From Streptomyces sp. NBC_00775 (lineage in GTDB: Bacteria > Actinomycetota > Actinomycetes > Streptomycetales > Streptomycetaceae): a stretch of 64,000 nucleotides of DNA. Positions 50,572 through 59,808 of the stretch are shown here, in pieces. The position numbers and the translations under genes were made by a program. The notes under the pieces were generated by a model, which was given only the letters and a program-made list of their open reading frames with translations, was not told where the DNA came from and did not search any database. The stretch is from positions 10,106,001 to 10,170,000 of the forward strand of contig NZ_CP108938.1 in NCBI RefSeq assembly GCF_036347135.1. The letters run 5' to 3'. How positions within the stretch are numbered: position 1 is the first letter of the stretch; each line of letters starts with the position of its first letter.

Positions 50572-51510
50572 GTGTCCTCCGCCCCCGTCACGCCCGTCAC
50601 ACCCAAACGCTCCCGCGCCCGCCGGCTCGGCCCCGGCGACCGGCTCTTCCTCACCGTCGTCATCGGCATCCCGCTCGCCGCCCTGCTCTTCTTCGTCTGG
50701 CTGCCCGCACTGGCCTCCCTGGGACTCTCCTTCACCACCTGGGACGGCATCGACCTGGCCGACATCCACTGGACCGGCCTGGACAACTACCAGCAGATCT
50801 TCACCAACTACCCGCCGTTCTGGCCCGCGGTCCGGCACAACGTGATCTGGCTGCTGTTCACGGCGCTGCTGCCCACCCCGTTCGGCATCTTCCTCGCCTA
50901 TCAACTCGACCGGAAGATCCGCTTCACCAGGATCTACCAGACCGCGATCTTCCTGCCGATGGTGCTCTCTCTGGCCGTCGTCGGTTTCATCTGGGAGATC
51001 ATCTACAACCCGGACACCGGACTCCTGAACGGCATCCTGAACGCGGCCGGTTCGGGTCACCACATCGACTGGCTCGGCAATCCCGACCTCAACCTGTGGG
51101 CCGTACTGGTGGCTTCGGGATGGCGGCACACCGGCTACATCATGATCCTCTATCTGGCCGGACTGAAGGGCTTCGACCCGGCGCTCAAGGAAGCAGCCGC
51201 GCTCGACGGCGCGAACGGCCGCCAGACCTTCCTGCGCGTCGTCTTCCCCGCCCTCAAACCGGTCAACATCATCATCCTGGTCGTCACCGTCATGGAGTCC
51301 CTGCGGGCCTTCGACATCGTCTACGTCCTCGGCGGCGGCGTCGGCAGCAAGCCCGGCATGGAGCTGCTGTCCCTCCTCATCACCGACAACATCATCGGCG
51401 AGTCCAGCCACATCGGTTACGGCTCCGCCCTCGCCGTCGTCCTGCTCCTGGTCTCCCTGGCCGCCATCGGGACGTTCCTCGTCCAGACCGTCCGCAAGGA
51501 GGACCAGTGA
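50572..51510 (+). CDS. Sugar ABC transporter permease (MalF-like)
   Basis: This 312-residue permease has six predicted membrane helices. The EAA loop is KEAAALDGANGRQTFLRVVFPALKP, which contacts the ATPase. GTG start with GGAAAGG upstream, 25 bases after the binding protein. It forms the heterodimeric channel with the next gene, whose start overlaps its stop by four bases. Confidence 0.94.
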   Translation: MSSAPVTPVTPKRSRARRLGPGDRLFLTVVIGIPLAALLFFVWLPALASLGLSFTTWDGIDLADIHWTGLDNYQQIFTNYPPFWPAVRHNVIWLLFTALLPTPFGIFLAYQLDRKIRFTRIYQTAIFLPMVLSLAVVGFIWEIIYNPDTGLLNGILNAAGSGHHIDWLGNPDLNLWAVLVASGWRHTGYIMILYLAGLKGFDPALKEAAALDGANGRQTFLRVVFPALKPVNIIILVVTVMESLRAFDIVYVLGGGVGSKPGMELLSLLITDNIIGESSHIGYGSALAVVLLLVSLAAIGTFLVQTVRKEDQ

Positions 51511-52424
51511 CCACGACGGCGACGCGGCCCGCCTCCCGAACGCGGGAGCCCCAGACACGGCAGACCCCCGCGGGACCCCGCCGCCAGACGGGCCGCCATC
51601 TGATGCTGGCCGGCATCGCCCTCCTCTGGCTCGTCCCGCTCCTCTGGGCCATGTACACCTCGCTGCGCCCCTACTCGGACACGGCGAAGCACGGCTATCT
51701 CTCCTGGCCGCACAGCCTGAGCCTCGGCAACTTCACGGACGCCTGGCAGCAGTCCGGGATGCCGCACTTCTTCTGGAACTCCGTCCTCATCACCGTCCCG
51801 TCGGTCCTCGGCACGCTCCTCTTCTCGGCGGCCGTCGCCTTCTTCGTCACCCGCTTCGACTTCCGCTGGAACATCGTCCTGCTGATGCTGTTCACCGCCG
51901 GCAACCTGCTTCCGGCGCAGGTCCTCATCACCCCGCTGTACCGGCTCTACCTTCTTGTCCCGCTTCCGCAGTGGATGAGCGACTCCCTCCTCCTCTACAA
52001 CTCGGCCTGGGGCATCATCGCGATCCACATCGCCTACCAGTGCGGGTTCTGCACCTTCGTCCTCAGCAACTACATGAAGACGATTCCCCGGGAGATCTCC
52101 GAGGCCGCGCTCGTCGACGGCGCTCCCGTCTGGCGGCAGTTCTTCCAGATCATCCTGCCGCTGTGCCGACCGGCGTTCGCCGCACTCGCGACGCTCGAAT
52201 CGATCTGGATCTACAACGACTTCTTCTGGCCGCTCGCACTCATCGAGACCGGCGACAAGCGCCCCATCACCTCCGCCCTGGCCAACCTCCAGGGCCAGTA
52301 CTTCACCAACCCCAACCTCATCGCGGCCGGTGCGCTGATGACCGCGATCCCCACGCTGCTGGTGTACTTCGCGCTTCAGCGCCAGTTCATCAGCGGACTC
52401 ACCATCGGCTCGGGCAAGGGCTGA
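51507..52424 (+). CDS. Sugar ABC transporter permease (MalG-like)
   Basis: This 305-residue permease has six membrane helices and the EAA loop SEAALVDGAPVWRQFFQIILPLCRPAF. GTG starts at 51507 with AAGGAGG upstream, overlapping the previous stop. It partners the MalF-like protein. The GH27 gene follows 75 bases later and is probably in the same operon. Confidence 0.94.
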   Translation: MTTTATRPASRTREPQTRQTPAGPRRQTGRHLMLAGIALLWLVPLLWAMYTSLRPYSDTAKHGYLSWPHSLSLGNFTDAWQQSGMPHFFWNSVLITVPSVLGTLLFSAAVAFFVTRFDFRWNIVLLMLFTAGNLLPAQVLITPLYRLYLLVPLPQWMSDSLLLYNSAWGIIAIHIAYQCGFCTFVLSNYMKTIPREISEAALVDGAPVWRQFFQIILPLCRPAFAALATLESIWIYNDFFWPLALIETGDKRPITSALANLQGQYFTNPNLIAAGALMTAIPTLLVYFALQRQFISGLTIGSGKG

Positions 52425-52499
52425 GCCGCCGGAAGGCCGGGGCGCTCGCCGCCCCCGCCTTCGCCGCCCCCGCTGACACCGTCCCTGGAGGTCCGACCC

Positions 52500-54317
52500 A
52501 TGCGGTCACCCTCGTACTCCGTCATGCCCATCCGCGCGCTGAGAGCCGTGCTGGTCCTCGCCCTCACCGCGGGCGTCGCGACGACCGTCCCGGCCGCCCA
52601 GGCCGACACCCATTCCACTGAGAAGGACACCGCCGCCGCACCGATCGCGGCCACGCCGTACATGGGCTGGTCGAGCTGGAGCATGCAGTCGTCGAAATAC
52701 CCGGGCCTCAACCCGGACGGCGACTACAGCTACCTCACCGAGGCGAACGTCCTGAAGCAGACGGACGCTCTCTCCGCCAAGCTGAAGCAGTACGGCTACG
52801 ACCATGTCAACATCGATGCCGGCTGGTGGATGGACAAGAACTGGAAGTCGGGGTTCGACCAGTACGGCCGGCAGACACCCGACCCGGTCCGCTTCCCCCA
52901 CGGTATGAAGTCGGTCGCCGACCACATCCACTCCAAGGGCCTCAAGGCCGGCATCTACCTGCCCGCCGGCCTGGAGAAGGGGGCGTACGGCGACGGCAAG
53001 GTGCCCGTCTGGAATGCCCCCGGCTGCACCACCGCCGACATCGTCTACCCGAACCTGCGCACCACCAATGGCTGGGACAGCGCCTACAAGCTGGACTTCG
53101 GCAACTCCTGTGCGCAGAAGTACATCGACTCCCAGGCGCAGATGTTCGCCGACTGGGGCTACGACTTCCTCAAGCTGGACGGTGTGGGCCCGGGCTCGTT
53201 CAAGTCCGGTGACAACTACGACAACGTCGCCGATGTCGCCGCTTGGCAGAAGGCCATCGCCGCCGCCGGACGCCCGATCCATCTCGAGCTCTCCTGGTCG
53301 CTCGACATCGGCCACGCCGCCGACTGGAAGCGGTACTCCAACGGCTGGCGCATAGACACCGACGTCGAGTGCTACTGCAACACCCTTGTCAGCTGGGAGA
53401 ACTCGGTCGACGACCGGTGGGACGACGCCCCCGCGTGGAGCCGCAAAGCGGGCCCGGGCGGCTGGAACGACCTGGACAGCATCGATGTCGGCAACGGCGA
53501 GATGGACGGTCTCACCAAGGCCGAGCGGCAGAGCTACATGACCCTGTGGGCCATCAACAAGTCGCCGCTGTTCACCGGTGACGACCTCACCAAGCTGGAC
53601 AGCTACGGCGTATCCCTGCTGACCAACAAGGAAGTCATCGCCGTCGACCAGAACGCCTCGCCCGTGGCGCGTCCGGTCACCCCGGTGGGCGACCAGCAGG
53701 TCTGGGGCACCAAGAACGCCGACGGCAGCTACACCGTCGCCCTGTTCAACCTCGGCGACTCGCCGGCCTCCGTCACCGCCGACTGGGCGTCCTTCGGATT
53801 CACCGGCAACGCCTCCGTGCGCGACCTGTGGAACAAGGCGAACCTCGGGACCTACAAGAACAAGATCACCGAGGCGCTGCCCGCGCACGGCTCGCGGCTG
53901 TTCACCGTCAAGCCCGGCGGCAGCACGCTGACGACCACGGGCTACGAGGCCGAGGCCGCGGCCAACACCCTGTCAGGCAATGCCTCTGTCGCCGGATGCG
54001 ACGCCTGCTCCGGTGGCAAGAAGGTCGGCAACCTCTACTCCGGCGGCAAGCTGCGGTTCAACGACATCACGGCGAAGAAGGACGGGATCTACACCGTCAA
54101 GGTCGCCTATGTCAGCGGCGACCCCCGCTCGGTGACCGTCTTCTCCAACAGCGGCAACGGCACCAGCCTGAAGTTCCCCTCCACGGGCGACTGGAGCACG
54201 GCCGAGACCGTCAGCGTCCAGCTGGCACTGAAGGCGGGCTCCAACACCATCACCTTCGACAGCGGCAGCGGATACGCACCCGACATCGACAAGATCGTCG
54301 TCCCGCAATCCGTCTGA
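52500..54317 (+). CDS. Secreted GH27 alpha-galactosidase with CBM35-like module
   Basis: This 605-residue secreted enzyme has a signal peptide to about residue 35 and a GH27 barrel opening TPYMGWSSWS. The nucleophile is Asp227 in DFLKLDG and the probable acid/base Asp288 in GWRIDTDVE. GGWNDLDSIDVGNGEMDGLTKAE is typical. A C-terminal beta domain is followed by a carbohydrate-binding module (about 480-605, YEAEAAANTLSGNASVAGCDACSGGKKVGNL). It removes alpha-galactose side chains from polysaccharides outside the cell. GGAGG precedes the ATG. Confidence 0.95.
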   Translation: MRSPSYSVMPIRALRAVLVLALTAGVATTVPAAQADTHSTEKDTAAAPIAATPYMGWSSWSMQSSKYPGLNPDGDYSYLTEANVLKQTDALSAKLKQYGYDHVNIDAGWWMDKNWKSGFDQYGRQTPDPVRFPHGMKSVADHIHSKGLKAGIYLPAGLEKGAYGDGKVPVWNAPGCTTADIVYPNLRTTNGWDSAYKLDFGNSCAQKYIDSQAQMFADWGYDFLKLDGVGPGSFKSGDNYDNVADVAAWQKAIAAAGRPIHLELSWSLDIGHAADWKRYSNGWRIDTDVECYCNTLVSWENSVDDRWDDAPAWSRKAGPGGWNDLDSIDVGNGEMDGLTKAERQSYMTLWAINKSPLFTGDDLTKLDSYGVSLLTNKEVIAVDQNASPVARPVTPVGDQQVWGTKNADGSYTVALFNLGDSPASVTADWASFGFTGNASVRDLWNKANLGTYKNKITEALPAHGSRLFTVKPGGSTLTTTGYEAEAAANTLSGNASVAGCDACSGGKKVGNLYSGGKLRFNDITAKKDGIYTVKVAYVSGDPRSVTVFSNSGNGTSLKFPSTGDWSTAETVSVQLALKAGSNTITFDSGSGYAPDIDKIVVPQSV

Positions 54318-54412
54318 CCTCTCTCGGTCCGTCCACCCCGCTCCCGTGGGGTCCGGTGTCACGACCCGGGTCCCGCGGGACCGGTCCAGCGCCGACGGCC
54401 CGCAGCCGTCAT

Positions 54413-54457
54413 TTCTGCACGAGCCGTTTCTGCTCGGGCCCCTTCTGCACGAGCCGT
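54413..54457 (+). repeat. Three tandem 15-base repeats
   Basis: TTCTGCACGAGCCGT (54413), TTCTGCTCGGGCCCC (54428) and TTCTGCACGAGCCGT (54443) follow one another without gaps in the 165-base space before the GH95 gene. A GGTCCCGCGGGACC palindrome (54369-54382) lies just upstream. They could be regulatory or only slippage products. Confidence 0.7.
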
Positions 54458-54481
54458 TCCCCGGATATGGAGTGCACGACA

Positions 54482-56899
54482 GTGGACATCCAGCACACCG
54501 AACCACGTGACGACAGAACCAGCCGCAGAGGTTTCCTCGCTCTCGCCGCCGTTGCCGGCGCGGCCACCGCGCTGGGCGGTCTGCCCGCCTTCACCGCCTC
54601 GGCGGCCCCCCTGCGCCCCACCGAGTCGCCCCTGCTGTCCGCGGCCGACGCCGCGAAGAACCAGCTGTGGTGGCAGGCTCCCGGCTCCTCCCCCTCGATG
54701 ATCGAGCAGGGGCTGCCCGTCGGTAACGGTCGCCTCGGGGCGCTCGCGAGCAACGACCCCTCCCATGAACTGCTGATGATCACCGACGCCACCCTGTGGA
54801 CCGGCGATCTCAACGACAAGCTGCAGAGCGACGGCCAGTTCCCCTACGGCCGCGACGACTTCGGCTCCCTGACGCTGCTCGCCAAGCTCACCGTCGCCAT
54901 CCCGGACCACGACCTGGGCAACGTCAACAACTACCGCCGTACCCTCGACCTGGCCCAGGGCCTGGTCAGCACCTCGTACGACATCTCCGGCGTGACGTAC
55001 CGGCGGCAGATCTTCGCCAGCCGCCCCGACGACGCCATCGTCCTGTACTTCTCCCAGCAGGGCGGCGGCTCCTACACCGGCACCGTCTCCCTCGCCGGCA
55101 CCCACGGCGAGTCCACCACCGCCAACAGCGCGGGCCGGTACGCGTCGTTCGGTGCCTCCCTCGCCAACGGCCTGAAGTACGGCGCCGCCGTCACCGCCTA
55201 CAGCAGCACCGGCAGGGTCCGCGTCGACGGTACGTCGATCTCCTTCAGCGGCTGCAAGGACCTCACCATCGTCGTCAGCGGTGGCACCAACTACGCCCCC
55301 GACGCGGCCGCGAAGTTCCGCGACCCCTCCGTGGACCCGCAGCGCCTCGCCAGGACCAAGGTCCTGGGCGCGGCCGGCCACTCGGCGAGCACGCTGCTGC
55401 ACACGCATGTCGCCGACTTCCGCGCCGTGTTCGGACAGCTGGACATCAACCTCGGCACGTCGTCCGCCGCGCAGCGCGAGCTGGACACCTGGGAACGGGT
55501 GCAGGCGCGCCACCGGGACGACGTCCCCGACCCGGAACTGGAGGCCGCCTACCTGCAGTTCGGCCGCTATCTGATGATCTCCGGATCGCGGGGCAGCCTG
55601 CCGATGGGCCTCCAGGGCCCGTGGCTGGACGGCAACGACCCGGACTGGATGGCCGACTACCACACCGACATCAATATCCAGATGAACTACTGGATGGCCG
55701 ACCGGGCGGGCCTGTCCGACTGCTTCGACGCCTTCACGGACTACTGCCTCGCGCAGCTGCCCGACTGGACGGACGTCACCCAGCGGCTGTTCAACGACTC
55801 CACCAACAGATACCGCAACTCCAGCGGCAAGATCGCCGGCTGGACCGTGGCCATCTCCACCAACCCCTATGGCGGTGGCGGCTGGTGGTGGCACCCGGCC
55901 GGCAACGCCTGGCTGTGCCAGAGCCTGTTCGAGCACTACGAGTACACCCAGGACCGCGCCTACCTCAAGAAGGTCTACCCCCTCCTCAAGGGCGCCGTGG
56001 AGTTCTGGGAGGCCCGGCTGATCACCACGACCGTCACCGACGCGTCCGGGGCCTCGCGCGAGGTCCTGATCGCCGACAGCGACTGGTCGCCCGAACAGGG
56101 CCCGCTGGACGCCAAGGGCATCACCTACGCCCAGGAACTGGTGTGGAACCTCTTCGGCGATTTCCACACGGCGGCCGAGGTGCTCGCCAAGGACGCCGCC
56201 TACCGCAAGACCATCGACGGTCTGCGCGAGCGCCTGTACCTGCCCGTGGTCAGCCCCAAGACCGGCTGGCTGGAGGAGTGGATGTCGCCCGACAACCTTG
56301 GCGAGACCACCCACCGGCACCTCTCCCCGCTCATCGGGCTCTTCCCCGGCGACCGGATCCGTCCGGACGACTCCACGCCGAAGGACATCCTCGACGGCGC
56401 GACCGCCCTGCTCACCGCGCGCGGTATGAACAGCTTCGGCTGGGCCAACGCCTGGCGGAGCCTGTGCTGGGCGCGGCTGAAGAACGCGGAGAAGGCGTAC
56501 CAACTGGTCGTCAACAACCTGAAGCCGTCGGTCAACGGCAGCAACGGCAGCGCGATGAACCTCTTCGACATCTACGAGGTGGAGACAGGCCGCGGCATCT
56601 TCCAGATCGAAGCGAACTTCGGCACCCCGGCGGCGATCGTCGAGATGCTGGTCTACTCGCGTCCGGGGCACATCGAGCTGCTGCCCGCGCTGCCCGCCGC
56701 CTGGGCGGCATCCGGCTCGGTGTCCGGCGTGGGCGTCCGCGGCGGCTTCGTCGCCGACCTCAGCTGGAAGAACGGCAAGGTCACCCGGGCGACGCTGAAG
56801 AGTGTCGGCGGCAGCGACACGACCGTCGTCGCGGGCGGCGCCTCGCGGAAGATCAGCCTCAAGCCCGGTGAGTCCGTCACGCTGCGGAACCTCGGATGA
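54482..56899 (+). CDS. Tat-exported GH95 alpha-L-fucosidase/galactosidase
   Basis: This 805-residue enzyme has a twin-arginine signal (TSRRGFLALAAVAGAATALG) and a GH95 architecture: N-terminal beta domain opening WWQAPGSSPSMIEQGLPVGNGRLGAL and a helical barrel with MGLQGPWLDGNDPDWMADYHTDINIQMNYW. Catalytic-region motifs are WWWHPAGNAWLCQ and IADSDWSPEQGP. GH95 includes alpha-1,2-L-fucosidases and alpha-L-galactosidases, and specificity cannot be decided here. The GTG start is favoured by GGAG upstream; ATG at 54467 would add five residues. Its stop overlaps the SGNH gene. Confidence 0.92.
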   Translation: MDIQHTEPRDDRTSRRGFLALAAVAGAATALGGLPAFTASAAPLRPTESPLLSAADAAKNQLWWQAPGSSPSMIEQGLPVGNGRLGALASNDPSHELLMITDATLWTGDLNDKLQSDGQFPYGRDDFGSLTLLAKLTVAIPDHDLGNVNNYRRTLDLAQGLVSTSYDISGVTYRRQIFASRPDDAIVLYFSQQGGGSYTGTVSLAGTHGESTTANSAGRYASFGASLANGLKYGAAVTAYSSTGRVRVDGTSISFSGCKDLTIVVSGGTNYAPDAAAKFRDPSVDPQRLARTKVLGAAGHSASTLLHTHVADFRAVFGQLDINLGTSSAAQRELDTWERVQARHRDDVPDPELEAAYLQFGRYLMISGSRGSLPMGLQGPWLDGNDPDWMADYHTDINIQMNYWMADRAGLSDCFDAFTDYCLAQLPDWTDVTQRLFNDSTNRYRNSSGKIAGWTVAISTNPYGGGGWWWHPAGNAWLCQSLFEHYEYTQDRAYLKKVYPLLKGAVEFWEARLITTTVTDASGASREVLIADSDWSPEQGPLDAKGITYAQELVWNLFGDFHTAAEVLAKDAAYRKTIDGLRERLYLPVVSPKTGWLEEWMSPDNLGETTHRHLSPLIGLFPGDRIRPDDSTPKDILDGATALLTARGMNSFGWANAWRSLCWARLKNAEKAYQLVVNNLKPSVNGSNGSAMNLFDIYEVETGRGIFQIEANFGTPAAIVEMLVYSRPGHIELLPALPAAWAASGSVSGVGVRGGFVADLSWKNGKVTRATLKSVGGSDTTVVAGGASRKISLKPGESVTLRNLG

Positions 56900-58203
56900 G
56901 GGCCGCCTGGTACCGGCGCCCCGCGGTGGGCGTCGTCTCAGCACTGGTCCTGGCGGTCTGCGGTCCCCTGACCGCCTCGTCGGCGGCACAGGCGCAGTCC
57001 CCGGCGCAGGCACGACCGCTGTCGCAGGCCCCGACGGGCACGATGGCGACCCCGGCCGCCGCGAAGGGCAAGCACTCCGTCGTCACGTGGGGCGCCAGTG
57101 CCGACCGGCAGGGTGCCGGGCCCGCCGACCGCAGCTACCGGTTGATCGTGCGTACCAGCGTCGGCGGCACGAACATGCGTATCCGGCTGTCCAACGCCTT
57201 CGGCGACCACCCGGTGACCTTCGCGAGTGCGTACGCCGGGCTGCAGAAGCAGGGGGCGGAGCTGGTCCCCGGCTCCAACCACCCCCTGTCCTTCGGCGCA
57301 GCGGCGTCCGTCAGCGTCCCGGCCGGCGAGACCGTGCTGAGCGATCCGCTGCCCGGGAAGCTGGCCGCCCAGGCCAACCTGGTCATCAGCCTGTACGTGA
57401 CGGGCGCTCAGGGACCGACGACCGGTCACGGCATGGCCATGCAGACCAACTACGCGACCGCGGGCAACCACGCCGCCGAGGAGGGCGCGGCCAACTGGAC
57501 CGATCCGATGGGCTCCTGGTACTGGCTCGACGCCGTCGACGTGGAGACGTCCACGGCGGTCGGCTCGGTGGTCACCCTCGGCGACTCCATCACCGACGGA
57601 TGGGCCTCGACCACGGACGAGAACCGCCGCTGGCCCGACTATCTCTCCCGGCGGCTCCAGGCCGCGTCCGGCAGCACCGTGAAGGGAGTGGCGAACGAAG
57701 GCATCTCGGGCAACAAGGTGCTCGCGGACGGCGCCGGGGAGGCCGCGCTGAACAGGCTGCAGCGTGATGTGCTCTCCCAGCCCGGGGTCAGCACGGTGTT
57801 CCTGTTCGAAGGCATCAACGACATCAAGGCCCACTCCGGCGTCACGGTGGACGACATGATCGCCGGCTATCAGCAGATCATCGACCGGGCGCACGCGGCG
57901 GGCAAGTGTGTCGTCGGCGCGACCGTCATGCCGTTCAAGGGCTGGTACGAGTACGACGCCGCCTCCGAGGCCGTGCGCCAGGGCGTCAACGACTGGATCA
58001 GGAACAGCGGCGCGCTCGACGCCGTGACGGATTTCGACAAGATCACACGCAGTCCGTACGACCCGCAACTGATCCTGCCGTTCTTCGACGGCGGCGATCA
58101 CCTGCACCCCAACGACAAGGGAATGCAGGCGATGGCCGACGCGGTCGACCTCGGACGTCTGACGTCCTGCCGGCCACTGCCTCAACCAGCGGTCAACGGA
58201 TGA
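56896..58203 (+). CDS. Secreted SGNH/GDSL esterase
   Basis: This 435-residue secreted protein has a signal peptide (about residues 1-33) and an N-terminal beta domain (RLIVRTSVGGTNMRIRLSNAFGDHPVTF). The SGNH hydrolase domain follows: SVVTLGDSITDGWAS with the nucleophile Ser, GNEGISGN-like block II (written ANEGISGNKVL), FEGINDI and GDHLHPNDKG with Asp/His. It probably removes acetyl or feruloyl esters from polysaccharide side chains, helping the GH27 and GH95 enzymes. ATG overlaps the GH95 stop, so it belongs to the same operon. Confidence 0.92.
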   Translation: MRAAWYRRPAVGVVSALVLAVCGPLTASSAAQAQSPAQARPLSQAPTGTMATPAAAKGKHSVVTWGASADRQGAGPADRSYRLIVRTSVGGTNMRIRLSNAFGDHPVTFASAYAGLQKQGAELVPGSNHPLSFGAAASVSVPAGETVLSDPLPGKLAAQANLVISLYVTGAQGPTTGHGMAMQTNYATAGNHAAEEGAANWTDPMGSWYWLDAVDVETSTAVGSVVTLGDSITDGWASTTDENRRWPDYLSRRLQAASGSTVKGVANEGISGNKVLADGAGEAALNRLQRDVLSQPGVSTVFLFEGINDIKAHSGVTVDDMIAGYQQIIDRAHAAGKCVVGATVMPFKGWYEYDAASEAVRQGVNDWIRNSGALDAVTDFDKITRSPYDPQLILPFFDGGDHLHPNDKGMQAMADAVDLGRLTSCRPLPQPAVNG

Positions 58204-58300
58204 TCGGACGGCAACCCTGTCGCCGCCGACAACCTCAAGGTTCTCCAGGCCCAGCGGAAACGACGTTGGTGGCGCCGCCGTTGAGGACTCGGGCACCCCG

Positions 58301-58619
58301 TTACGACCAGGTGCGGCGCGGAGCGTAGTGGCTCAAGAACATGTCGACGCCGTCGGCGATCAGACGGTCGGTGAGGCTGTCGTCGATGTCGGTGCCGTAG
58401 GCGCTGAAGACCATGTGGGGATAGAGCAGCAGCGAGTAGAGCTGAAGGGTGGCCACATCGAAGTCGGAGATGTCGAGTCGGCCCTGTTCGGCCAGCTTCC
58501 TGAGCGCCCCCGCGACGGCGGGGTGGTGGCGCTCGGTACTGCCGTGCCGCCAGGCCTCGCTGAGTTCGGGGAACCGGTGCAGCTCCCGGGCGACGACGTT
58601 GCGCAGCGCGAGGATGCGC
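58301..58619 (-). pseudogene. TetR regulator remnant, C-terminal part only
   Basis: About 105 residues of a TetR ligand domain survive: LRNVVARELHRFPELSEAWR, then AVAGALRKLAEQGRLDISDFDVATLQLYSLLLYPHMVF and a stop at 58301. The DNA-binding domain is missing. Upstream the frame runs into sequence that is the other strand of an MFS gene. The junction lies at about 58605-58625. Confidence 0.8.
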
Positions 58620-59041
58620 AGGATCGGCAGCAGGCCGACCGCCGTGGGCGGCATGCTGGTCGCGGCGGCGGGGACCGTGCCGCTGGCTTGGCTGTCGGGC
58701 GACGGCAGCGTGTACGCCGACCTGCTGCCGGGCCTCGCTGTCGCCTCGCTCGGCATCGGCGCGGTCTTCGTCACCGCCACGACCACGGCGCTGGCCATGG
58801 TCGCGCATGAGGGGGCCGGGTCGCCTCGGGTGTTGTCAGCACCTTCCACGAGGTGGGTGGTTCGATCGGCGTGGCGGTCATGTCCACCGTCGCGGCCGCG
58901 GGCATCGAGCACGGCGCCATCGACGGCTTCAGGGACGCGTTCACGCTCAGCGCGGTCGCGGCCGCCGTCGCGGCCGGGGTCGCGCTGCTGCTCGTACCGC
59001 GCGGGAAGCCTCGGATGACCGGGGGTCCGCATGTGCACTGA
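58620..59041 (+). pseudogene. MFS transporter remnant, C-terminal part, frameshifted
   Basis: The fragment starts mid-gene with RIGSRPTAVGGMLVAAAGTV and continues through LPGLAVASLGIGAVFVTATTTALAMVAHEGAG. One base is then missing near 58820, after which the proper frame goes on as SGVVSTFHEVGGSIGVAVMS to a stop at 59041. Only the last three or four helices of a DHA2-type exporter remain. It abuts the TetR remnant head to head. Confidence 0.8.
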
Positions 59042-59104
59042 CGTCGCCTGACCGCACCGCGGTCGACGGGGAACCGTGGGTGCGGGAAGCCGGACATGCC
59101 CGAC

Positions 59105-59689
59105 TCAAGGAGTGTCGTCGGGACGCATTCCGGCCAGGGTGACGGTGACGAGCCGGCGGACCGCCGCCTTCGAGGGCAGGTCGCCGGCCGCGGTGAGGGC
59201 GTGGAGACAGTAGGTGGCGAGCTCGCCGGGGGCGATGTCGTCGCGGAGGTCGCCAGTGCGAACGCCCTCGGCCACCAGATCCCGGACCATGCCGTGGAGT
59301 CGCTGCTGTGCCTCAGCGACGTGCTGATCCCGGTGCAGGAACGCCGAGAGGTCGGTGTCATGGCGCCAGCGGGACTCGTGGGAGATGAGGGCGAACGCCT
59401 CCAGCACGGCCTTGAGCCGTCCGCCGGGGCCGACGGCCCGGTCCCGGGCCTCGACGAGGAGATCGAGGTGGCCGCCGATCTGCCGCTCGTGCCAGGCGAG
59501 CAGGATCGCTTCGGTGTCCGGAAAGTACTTGTACAGCGTCGCCCGGCCGATGCCGGACTCCTTCGCGATCTGGGACATCGTCACCGACGCCAGTCCGTGC
59601 TCGGCGACCAGCGCCGCGGTGGTGTCCATGACCGCGGCGCGCACCGCCGCCCGGTGCGCGTCGATCGTCTCGTTCCACAGCTTCGGCAC
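59105..59689 (-). CDS. TetR-family regulator
   Basis: This 194-residue regulator has a TetR helix-turn-helix (VTMSQIAKESGIGRATLYKYFPDTEAIL, about residues 35-62) and a helical ligand domain with DTDLSAFLHRDQHVAEAQQRLHGMV. The start is a GTG (VPKLWNETIDAHRAAV) with GGGGAA close upstream. The frame is open to 59821, but that would run over the methyltransferase start. It probably controls the divergent methyltransferase gene. Confidence 0.88.
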   Translation of the reverse strand: MPKLWNETIDAHRAAVRAAVMDTTAALVAEHGLASVTMSQIAKESGIGRATLYKYFPDTEAILLAWHERQIGGHLDLLVEARDRAVGPGGRLKAVLEAFALISHESRWRHDTDLSAFLHRDQHVAEAQQRLHGMVRDLVAEGVRTGDLRDDIAPGELATYCLHALTAAGDLPSKAAVRRLVTVTLAGMRPDDTP

Positions 59690-59715
59690 TTCCCCAGTGT
59701 ACGACCCGACGTTGA

Positions 59716-59751
59716 CGAGACAGTGTGGGTTGACAGCGACAGAGTGTCTCG
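59716..59751. promoter_or_regulatory. Candidate TetR control region
   Basis: CGAGACA (59716-59722) and TGTCTCG (59745-59751) are inverted copies 22 bases apart. GTTGAC and related ACAGTGT/AGAGTGT half-sites lie between them. This is the region between the divergent TetR and methyltransferase genes; TTGAC-like -35 boxes overlap the half-sites. Confidence 0.5.
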
Positions 59752-59808
59752 ATAAAGCTGAAGTCGTACCGGGACTCCGGACCTTCGCGGCCAGGGAAGG
59801 ACACGACC

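Noticed and set aside
49211..52500. An ATP-binding subunit for the sugar ABC transporter
   Set aside because: No Walker A/B-bearing gene lies in the locus; a shared ATPase elsewhere is the usual Streptomyces solution.
53828..56899. A 1023-residue version of the GH95 protein starting inside the GH27 gene
   Set aside because: The extra N-terminus is out-of-frame GH27 sequence; a ribosome site and Tat signal define the start near 54467-54482.
58301..59038. A single 245-residue minus-strand protein across the TetR and MFS remnants
   Set aside because: Only its last ~105 residues are protein-like; the rest is antisense to the MFS remnant.
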